Assembly (NCBI GenBank): GCA_964558395.1 | Contig: CAZLDS010000083.1 | Span: forward strand, 1-10,008 | DNA length: 10,008 bases | Direction: 5' to 3' | Source of the DNA: CSP1-5 sp964558395 | Lineage (GTDB): Bacteria; Methylomirabilota; Methylomirabilia; Methylomirabilales; CSP1-5 | In this document: in pieces, positions 4,824 to 10,008 of the stretch | Layout: each line of letters begins with the position of its first letter | How positions within the stretch are numbered: position 1 is the first letter of the stretch | Program-made: the position numbers and the translations under genes | Notes under the pieces: generated by a model | Databases searched by the model: none | What the model saw: the letters and a program-made list of their open reading frames with translations, nothing else | Told to the model about the DNA's origin: nothing

Positions 4824-6593
4824 ATGAGGAATCCGTTTCAGCCCCGCTACTTTCTCGCTTCGATCGCTCTTCTCTTGGTTGTGGTGATGCTGTATGCCGC
4901 GTCAGCGATCCAGCGAACCCAGCACGAGCTGACCCGTCAGCTGGAAGAAAAAGGGCTCGCGCTCGCCGAGGTGTTCGAGTCGAGCAGCCAAAATGCCATA
5001 CAGGGCAATGCGCTCATGGAAGAGATGATTGCCCAGCGTCTTCTCGACAACGCGCGGCTCATTGACCAGCTCCTCTTCTCTCGCCCATTTGACTCAGCTC
5101 TGCTCAAACGCATCAGTGTCATGAACCGGCTCCAGCGCGTGGATCTACTCGACCGCGAGGGACGACCATACGTGCCATCCCCTCCTTCTCGAGGAATGAT
5201 GGGACCCGGGATGATGGAAATGATGAAGCAGGGTCCAGGGTCGGAGGAGGTGCGCGAAACCCACCGACAAATGATGATGTACATGTGGGGCCGTCAATGG
5301 GGCCCTCCGCCCGAAGAGACGGTCCCGACGCCGCCCGCGGTGAAGGACCGGAAGTTCTGGGAGGGGAGCCTTTTCGGCGTAGTCATCGAGGCGCGGAGCT
5401 TTCCTGGGATCATCGCGGTCCACGCCGATGCCGATTACGTCCTGAACTTTCGGGAAGAGATCGGAGTCGAGCGGCAGATCCAAGAGCTGGCCCGGCAGCC
5501 CGGGGTGGAAGAGGTCGCCCTCGTGGGGCCTGATTTTATCGTCCTGGCGCATTCCGATCCCCAACGCGTCGGCGAACGGGAGGATGATGCCGTCATCAAG
5601 CAGGCGTTGAATGAGCACACGGCGGTCAGCCGGCTGACCGATCGCGAAGGAGGGAGGGGGGTCTTTGAAGTGGTCAGGCCGCTCCGCCTGGACGGTTCAC
5701 GATTGGGTCTTCTCAAGGTCGCCCTGTCGGCAGCGCCCGTTGAGCAGGAGTGGGCCCGGGACCTGCGGTCCGCTGTCGTCTTCGGATTGGCCGTCCTCCT
5801 GGCGGGAGCGCTCGGGATGGCCGTCATTTTCTACATGCAATACCGGCATCTGGGCGAGGTGAGAACTCTCGAGGCCGAAGTCGAACGGCGGGACCGCCTC
5901 TCGGCCTTAGGTAACCTGGCAGCGGGGGTCGCACATGAGGTGCGGAACCCTCTGAATGCTATTGCCATGGGGCTTCAGCGCCTTCGAGGCGAGTTCCACC
6001 CTGCTGAAAATGAGTCGGAGTACGCGCGATTTGTGGATCTGATGCAGGGAGAGGTCAAACGGCTGAACGCCATTGTGGAGGAATTCCTCTCGCTCGCCCG
6101 TCCCCTCTCACTGAAGCTCGACACGGTCCGGATCCCCGATCTGCTCCAGGAAGTGACGGCCCTCGTCGAAGCCGATGCCGATGCGCGCGGGATCAAGGTG
6201 CTGTTCGACGCGTCTTCGCACCTTCCCGCGGTCCAGTTAGACACGGACCACATGAAGCAGGTGCTGCTGAACCTCGTGTTGAACGGCCTTGAGGCGATGC
6301 CCCACGGTGGGACGTTGACGATCGCTGCCTCGGCGCCGGAGCAATGCCTTTTCCTCACTGTCGAGGACACCGGAGACGGGGTGCCTGCCGAGCTTCTCCC
6401 GAAGGTCTTCGACCCCTACGTCAGCACCAAAGCCAAGGGAATGGGGCTTGGGCTCACCATCGCCCGGCGGATCGTGGAGGCCCACGGGGGTCGAATCGGT
6501 GTCGGGAGCCAGCCGGGCCACGGTACCCGATTCACGGTCAGCGTTCCCCTGAATCCTCAACCGCTCACGTCGAAGTCTTCACAAGATGCCTGA
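4824..6593 (+). CDS. Sensor histidine kinase, ZraS/HydH-type, with Met-rich periplasmic loop
   Basis: A 589-residue inner-membrane kinase; GGAGGT lies five bases before ATG 4824. TM1 is about residues 10-28 and TM2 about 317-338, leaving a periplasmic sensor of about 285 residues, long for this class. The sensor opens with a helical stretch, and its middle contains a methionine-rich insert: ten Met in residues 125-154 plus H147 (G-M-M-G-P-G-M-M-E-M-M and Q-M-M-M-Y-M-W). The cytoplasmic part has a HisKA helix with phospho-acceptor H371 (G-V-A-H-E-V-R-N-P-L-N), an N box (N483, N487), G1 (D515-T-G-D-G), F box (F529-D-P-Y) and G2 (G539-M-G-L-G-L). All catalytic motifs are intact. The last codons overlap the regulator gene by 8 bp. 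It should autophosphorylate and pass phosphate to D55 of that regulator. The ligand is not known; the Met cluster suggests Cu(I) or Ag(I). Confidence 0.92.
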   Translation: MRNPFQPRYFLASIALLLVVVMLYAASAIQRTQHELTRQLEEKGLALAEVFESSSQNAIQGNALMEEMIAQRLLDNARLIDQLLFSRPFDSALLKRISVMNRLQRVDLLDREGRPYVPSPPSRGMMGPGMMEMMKQGPGSEEVRETHRQMMMYMWGRQWGPPPEETVPTPPAVKDRKFWEGSLFGVVIEARSFPGIIAVHADADYVLNFREEIGVERQIQELARQPGVEEVALVGPDFIVLAHSDPQRVGEREDDAVIKQALNEHTAVSRLTDREGGRGVFEVVRPLRLDGSRLGLLKVALSAAPVEQEWARDLRSAVVFGLAVLLAGALGMAVIFYMQYRHLGEVRTLEAEVERRDRLSALGNLAAGVAHEVRNPLNAIAMGLQRLRGEFHPAENESEYARFVDLMQGEVKRLNAIVEEFLSLARPLSLKLDTVRIPDLLQEVTALVEADADARGIKVLFDASSHLPAVQLDTDHMKQVLLNLVLNGLEAMPHGGTLTIAASAPEQCLFLTVEDTGDGVPAELLPKVFDPYVSTKAKGMGLGLTIARRIVEAHGGRIGVGSQPGHGTRFTVSVPLNPQPLTSKSSQDA

Positions 6594-7938
6594 ATCTTTC
6601 CGCATCCTGGTGGTGGACGACGAGCCGACTCAGCGTGAATTGGTCGGTGGCTTCCTCACGAAACGCGGCTTTGATGTCTCGCTGGCTGCAGACGGTCACG
6701 AGGCGTTAGCGCAGTTCAGGAGGGGGTCTTTTGATCTCGTCCTGACCGACCAGAAGATGCCCGGTCTCTCGGGACTCGAACTGATCCAAGCACTGCGGGG
6801 TCAGGATCCCGAGATCCCCGTGATCGTCATGACTGCTTACGGGACGATCGAAACGGCCGTCGCTGCGATTCAGGCTGGAGCCGTCGACTACCTGACAAAG
6901 CCTTTGAACCTAGACGAGTTGCTCCACCGAGTCCAGCGGGTTCAGGATCGCCAGCGTTTGCTTGCCGAGAACCGCGAGCTCCGAGAAGCCCTGCAGGAAC
7001 GGCACCGGGTGGAGGGAATCATCGGCGAGAGCGGCGGAATGCAAGAGGTTCTCTCGCTGGTGCAACGCGTGGCGCCGAGCGACGCCACGGTCCTGATCCG
7101 GGGAGAAAGCGGCACCGGCAAAGAGCTGATTGCGAAGGCTATCCATTACGCAAGTCCTCGGGCAGCCGGTCCCCTGATCCGGGTCAACTGTGCGGCACTC
7201 CCCGAAAATCTACTCGAGTCAGAACTGTTCGGCCACGAAAAGGGGGCCTTTACCGGTGCGGCAATAGCCCGTAAGGGGCGGTTCGAGTTGGCCGATGGCG
7301 GCAGCCTGTTCCTGGATGAAATCGGCGACCTTCCGGCCCACCTGCAGGTCAAGCTCCTCCGCGTGCTGCAGGAGCGGGAATTCGAGCGGGTGGGATCCAG
7401 CAGGCCTATTGGCGTTGACGTCCGGGTGCTGGCTGCGACCCACCGAGATTTGGAGGCACTGATGCGGGCGAGTCGCTTCCGCGATGATCTCTACTATCGC
7501 ATCAACGTCGTTACGATCGCCTTGCCGCCGCTCCGAGAGCGCCGGGAGGACATCCCTCTCCTCGTTGACCACTTTCTCCGGACCTTTGGGGAGAAAAACG
7601 ACAAAACGATCCGCGGTCTGAGCCGTGACGCACGCGAGGTCCTCCTCCGGTACGACTATCCCGGCAACGTGCGAGAACTCGAAAATGTGATCGAGCGGGC
7701 CGTCGTGTTAACCCGGGATGATGTGATCGATCTCCGCGACCTTCCTCTGAGTCTCGCGGAGCTTGAGGGAAATATGGAGGAGGGAAAGCTGACTACGGCG
7801 GTTGAGGGCCTCGAACGGCGGATGATCCATGAGGCGTTGGCCGAGGCCGGGGGCGTGCAAACGCGCGCCGCCGAAATCCTCGGTGTCAGTGAACGGGTCC
7901 TTCGCTATAAGCTCAAGAAGTACGGACTCTCCGGCTGA
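6586..7938 (+). CDS. Sigma-54-dependent response regulator, NtrC family (ZraR/AtoC-like)
   Basis: A 450-residue transcription activator of the usual family length. The receiver domain (residues 5-120) has acidic D11/D12, phospho-acceptor D55 (L-V-L-T-D-Q-K-M-P-G), T83 and K105. The central AAA+ domain (about 145-375) has Walker A G-E-S-G-T-G-K-E (173-180), the sigma-54 contact loop G-A-F-T-G-A (220-225), Walker B L-F-L-D-E-I-G-D (D244, E245), and the P-P-L-R-E-R-R-E-D-I-P-L segment. The C-terminal Fis-type helix-turn-helix is at about 423-448 (R-A-A-E-I-L-G-V-S-E-R-V-L-R-Y-K-L). ATG 6586 overlaps the kinase stop (ATGCCTGA), so the pair is translationally coupled. The likely target is the sigma-54 promoter at 4234, via the tandem palindromes at 4148-4182. 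Confidence 0.95.
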   Translation: MPESFRILVVDDEPTQRELVGGFLTKRGFDVSLAADGHEALAQFRRGSFDLVLTDQKMPGLSGLELIQALRGQDPEIPVIVMTAYGTIETAVAAIQAGAVDYLTKPLNLDELLHRVQRVQDRQRLLAENRELREALQERHRVEGIIGESGGMQEVLSLVQRVAPSDATVLIRGESGTGKELIAKAIHYASPRAAGPLIRVNCAALPENLLESELFGHEKGAFTGAAIARKGRFELADGGSLFLDEIGDLPAHLQVKLLRVLQEREFERVGSSRPIGVDVRVLAATHRDLEALMRASRFRDDLYYRINVVTIALPPLRERREDIPLLVDHFLRTFGEKNDKTIRGLSRDAREVLLRYDYPGNVRELENVIERAVVLTRDDVIDLRDLPLSLAELEGNMEEGKLTTAVEGLERRMIHEALAEAGGVQTRAAEILGVSERVLRYKLKKYGLSG

Positions 7939-7960
7939 TCAGTTCTTTCCTTGTAAATGC

Positions 7961-8449
7961 CTAATCATGCTTGTGCGCCTTCTCGTGCTCGCCGTTGTGG
8001 TCGTGATCCTCTACTTTTTCCTCTCCGATTGTGGCGATCAGTCCCCGAATGAGCGCCTGACGTTCATCGGAAGACAGGTTTGCTTGTGGATTGAACGCGA
8101 CGTAGCGCCACAGTGGCATCGTCCCCTCGCGCACCATTTTCGCCGATTGCCCTGCGTGCTCCTGCAGCCGGTTCCACTCCGAGAAATTCAGCTTCTTCCG
8201 CCCTTCGTCCACATCGTCCTGGACGAGCCATGAAAACGGCGCAACGTGAGCGTACCACGGCCAGTCGGTCTGGTTGCTGTGGCAATCAAAACAGGCCCGG
8301 ACCGCCAGCTCGCGCGTCTCCGGACTATCCCAAGGTGGCTCAACGCGTGTAGGCGGATTCGTGTGATTGCGCCCGTAGGGGATCGCCTGAATGACAACAA
8401 AGAGAATGACAGTGCCAACCAATGCCCATTGCATAAGACGTTTCAGCAA
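7961..8449 (-). CDS. Membrane-anchored haem-binding domain protein (CxxCH), TTG start
   Basis: I place the start at TTG 8449-8447, giving 162 residues beginning M-L-K-R-L-M-Q-W-A-L-V-G. GGGAG sits 8 bases upstream, just after the methyltransferase stop. The longer frame (to 8632) overlaps the upstream gene and adds 61 residues unlike the family. Residues 5-24 form one transmembrane anchor, followed by I-P-Y-G-R-N-H-T-N-P-P, a hallmark of the Haem_bd family. A c-type haem motif C53-F-D-C56-H57 comes next, followed by S-N-Q-T-D-W-P-W-Y and a distal Met in G-T-M-P-L-W-R-Y. The C-terminal tail (147-162) is His/Asp/Glu-rich (E-D-H-D-H-N-G-E-H) and could bind metal. It is the last gene of the minus-strand copper-type run. 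Electron transfer or redox sensing at the periplasmic face is inferred. Confidence 0.82.
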   Translation of the reverse strand: MLKRLMQWALVGTVILFVVIQAIPYGRNHTNPPTRVEPPWDSPETRELAVRACFDCHSNQTDWPWYAHVAPFSWLVQDDVDEGRKKLNFSEWNRLQEHAGQSAKMVREGTMPLWRYVAFNPQANLSSDERQALIRGLIATIGEEKVEDHDHNGEHEKAHKHD

Positions 8450-8463
8450 GTCGTGCACTCCCG

Positions 8464-9117
8464 TTAACCATAAAGAGCTTCGCCAACGCAAGTGTACAGG
8501 AGGCCGAAATATACTTCCTTGAACTGGACGGTTGTCAGGTGCCGGTCTACGGACTCCCACGGGTGTCGGTGGGTGAGGTCTAGCGATACACCAAAAGGTC
8601 GGGCGAGAAACACGAAAAATCTTATCAACCACATCGGCCAGTTATCCGGTTTTTTAAAATCCAAAATCACAAAACGTTTTCCTGAGGCCATGGCTTTCGC
8701 TCCACTCTGTATTACTTGGTCGAACTCTGGGATGAGGGTAATCGCAAACGTGGATAGGATGGCGTCGACGCGCTCAGGAAACTGGTATGTCGCCGCATCG
8801 CCTTGCACCAGCTCGATATTTGACCAGTTGTTGCGTTGTATACGTTCGCATGCCGCCGTGAGCATATCCGCCGATAAATCAACACCTACTATCTTGCCTT
8901 CCGGGCCGACAGCCGCTCGCAAGAATCGAAAGTTTAAGCCAGTGCCGCAACCTATTTCTACGACAGTGTCGCCCCGCTTTAGGGCAAGGGACCGCACAGC
9001 CATCTTCCGGTAGGCGAATTCACGAATGCCAATAACGTAGTACAGGTTAGCGGTGAAGTCGTACCACGTTGCGCGCTTTCGATAGAGGCGCGCGATTGTC
9101 GGCTTATCAAGGGCCAT
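8464..9117 (-). CDS. Class I SAM-dependent methyltransferase
   Basis: A 217-residue enzyme; ATG 9117-9115 is preceded by AGGAGGG at 9-base spacing, so the 52-residue extension upstream, which overlaps the cupredoxin gene, is rejected. SAM-binding motif I is V-V-E-I-G-C-G-T-G at 52-60. The acidic residue that binds the ribose is D80 (K-I-V-G-V-D-L-S), and Q-G-D-A-A-T is at 105-110. The N-terminus (R-A-T-W-Y-D-F-T-A-N-L-Y-Y) resembles UbiE/COQ5-type and phospholipid methyltransferases. A hydrophobic segment (M-W-L-I-R-F-F-V-F-L-A, about 162-172) suggests a membrane-associated or lipid-like substrate. It sits between the cupredoxin (40-bp gap) and haem-protein (14-bp gap) genes on the same strand. 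Local sequence is more AT-rich than its neighbours (around 8645-8680). The methyl acceptor is unknown. Confidence 0.85.
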   Translation of the reverse strand: MALDKPTIARLYRKRATWYDFTANLYYVIGIREFAYRKMAVRSLALKRGDTVVEIGCGTGLNFRFLRAAVGPEGKIVGVDLSADMLTAACERIQRNNWSNIELVQGDAATYQFPERVDAILSTFAITLIPEFDQVIQSGAKAMASGKRFVILDFKKPDNWPMWLIRFFVFLARPFGVSLDLTHRHPWESVDRHLTTVQFKEVYFGLLYTCVGEALYG

Positions 9118-9157
9118 CGTCTGTGCCCTCCTTAGATACTCAAAGGTGCCCGCGCCG

Positions 9158-9532
9158 TTACTCAACGATGAGCTTGCCATGAAGCATACCCATCTGGCAT
9201 TGAAAGTCGTACTCACCCGGCTGTTGCGGGGTGAACTCGATGGAGACCCGTTCGCCAGGAGGCAGCTTGGCACTCTTGTTGAAGTCCGGGAAGAGTACCA
9301 TCTCGGAGCACGAGGCGGTTTCTTGTCGGGTGAAGTTCAGACGAACCAGCTGCCCGGCTTTCACCACCAGCACGTCAGGAGTGTAGCCGCCCTTTACCAC
9401 AATGTCGGCTTCCTGCACGCCGTTGCTAGGTGCCAGACGGGTTCCTTTCTTCTTCGAAAAAAAGAAAAACCAGATTACGAGGACGGACAGGACGACCGCG
9501 CCGAGCAGTACGGCGATTTGCGCCACTGTCAT
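9158..9532 (-). CDS. Membrane-anchored cupredoxin-domain protein
   Basis: A 124-residue protein. Residues 3-25 form one transmembrane helix, followed by a basic K-K-K stop signal, placing the rest in the periplasm. Residues 42-124 form a cupredoxin fold: Y-T-P-D-V-L-V-V-K-A-G-Q-L-V-R-L at 50-65, then S-C75-S-E77-M, then the copper loop F-Q-C112-Q-M114-G-M116-L-H118-G-K-L. The Cys/Met/His-rich second loop and the extra Cys75 differ from plastocyanin and match the cupredoxin proteins commonly encoded beside copper P-type ATPases. Its ATG (9532) overlaps the ATPase stop by four bases (ATGA), so expression is coupled. A role in binding periplasmic copper delivered by or handled with the pump is inferred. 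Confidence 0.88.
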   Translation of the reverse strand: MTVAQIAVLLGAVVLSVLVIWFFFFSKKKGTRLAPSNGVQEADIVVKGGYTPDVLVVKAGQLVRLNFTRQETASCSEMVLFPDFNKSAKLPPGERVSIEFTPQQPGEYDFQCQMGMLHGKLIVE

Positions 9533-10008
9533 GGCTTTTCCTCCCTCTTATTTCGCGCGGTTGATGGCCTAAAACCCCGCAGGCGCAGGGCATTGCCCAC
9601 CACCGTTACGCTGCTCAGTGCCATGGCCGCACTGGCGATGATCGGACTGAGGAGAATACCGAAAAACGGGTAGAGGACGCCCGCGGCAATCGGGACGCCC
9701 AGCGTGTTGTAGATAAAACTGCCGAAAAGGTTCTGCTTGATGTTACGCATCGTCGCTTTGCTCAGCTCGATGGCGACGGCCACGCCCGTGAGGCTGCCCT
9801 TGATCAACGTGATGTCCGATGCCTCGATAGCGACATCGGTGCCGGTGCCAATGGCCAATCCCACATCGGCTTGGGCGAGAGCCGGGGCATCGTTGATGCC
9901 GTCACCCACCATCGCGACGGTCTTGCCCTCCTGCTGCAGCATCCGCACGTTGCGGGCCTTATCTTCGGGCAGGACCTCGGCCATGACGCGGTCGACGCCA
10001 ACCTGACG
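9529..10008 (-). CDS. Heavy-metal (copper-type) P1B ATPase, C-terminal fragment
   Basis: The frame is open through the window edge (R-Q-V-G-V-D-R-V before the Met at 9984), so the gene begins outside. About 159 residues are visible. They include the end of the P-domain with V-D-R-V-M-A-E-V-L-P-E-D-K-A and the hinge motif M-V-G-D-G-I-N-D-A-P-A-L, then G-L-A-I-G-T-G-T-D-V-A-I-E-A-S-D-I-T-L. The last two membrane helices follow, carrying F-I-Y-N-T-L-G-V-P-I-A-A-G and M-A-L-S-S-V-T-V-V-G-N-A-L-R-L. Y-N, with M-x-x-S-S in the final helix, is the transmembrane metal-site signature of Cu(+)/Ag(+)-exporting CopA-type pumps. The enzyme uses ATP to export cuprous ions from the cytoplasm. It is the upstream gene of the minus-strand run. 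Confidence 0.93.
   Translation of the reverse strand, partial: RQVGVDRVMAEVLPEDKARNVRMLQQEGKTVAMVGDGINDAPALAQADVGLAIGTGTDVAIEASDITLIKGSLTGVAVAIELSKATMRNIKQNLFGSFIYNTLGVPIAAGVLYPFFGILLSPIIASAAMALSSVTVVGNALRLRGFRPSTARNKREEKP

Noticed and set aside
5145..5618. Long minus-strand open frames antisense to the kinase gene (also 5975-6370 and 6237-6560), and further ones antisense to the regulator.
   Set aside because: They are mirror frames of high-GC genes: low-complexity Arg/Ser/Pro-rich products, no domain, no ribosome binding site.
8450..8632. N-terminal extension of the haem-binding protein up to 8632.
   Set aside because: It overlaps the end of the methyltransferase gene in another frame and encodes Arg/Pro-rich sequence unlike the family; the TTG start with GGGAG fits better.
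9266..9283. TGGCAC-like -24 box on plus inside the cupredoxin gene, and another inside the MFS gene near 456.
   Set aside because: Both lie within coding sequence and lack GC at the required distance; chance matches.

Overview
This is a GC-rich bacterial chromosome segment (about 60% G+C by eye) with tightly packed, mostly leaderless operons. It encodes a sigma-54-dependent two-component system, a periplasmic PepSY-like protein, a monohaem-type haem-binding protein and a copper-type P-type ATPase. This points to a Gram-negative, environmental bacterium of the Deltaproteobacteria, Nitrospirota or NC10/Methylomirabilota kind. No rRNA or marker gene is present, so the lineage is a guess.

Layout. 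The left edge (1-522, +) is the C-terminal part of an AmpG-like MFS transporter. Facing it is a minus-strand pair, a DUF1059 small protein followed by a DinB/DUF1569-like protein (1286-610), with a plausible sigma-70 promoter at 1391-1419. Next, also on minus, is a zinc-independent quinone-oxidoreductase-type MDR enzyme (2570-1518). Then comes a one-base-overlapping minus pair, a membrane-anchored TPR protein and an HExxH putative metalloprotease (4006-2805).

The centre (4082-7938, +) is the most informative part. It is a self-contained signalling module: two tandem CGAC-N6-GTCG palindromes exactly 21 bp apart (4148-4182), a textbook sigma-54 -24/-12 promoter (4234-4249), a secreted Gly/Met-rich PepSY-like protein, an intrinsic terminator (4723-4766), a separate putative sigma-70 promoter, and then a membrane histidine kinase overlapping by 8 bp with an NtrC-family response regulator. 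The architecture is that of ZraP-ZraSR: an enhancer-binding regulator driving a periplasmic metal-binding accessory protein. Both the kinase sensor loop and the secreted protein carry methionine-rich GPGMM-type segments, which suggests a soft-metal signal (Cu(I)/Ag(I)) rather than zinc.

The right part (10008-7961, -) is a four-gene run: the C-terminal end of a heavy-metal (probably copper) P1B-type ATPase, a membrane-anchored cupredoxin (ATGA overlap), a SAM-dependent methyltransferase, and a haem-binding CxxCH membrane protein that probably starts at TTG. It converges on the response regulator with only 22 bp between the stop codons. Together the central and right blocks read as a copper/redox envelope-stress region. 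That the two-component system controls the ATPase operon is not shown here, because that operon's promoter lies outside the window.
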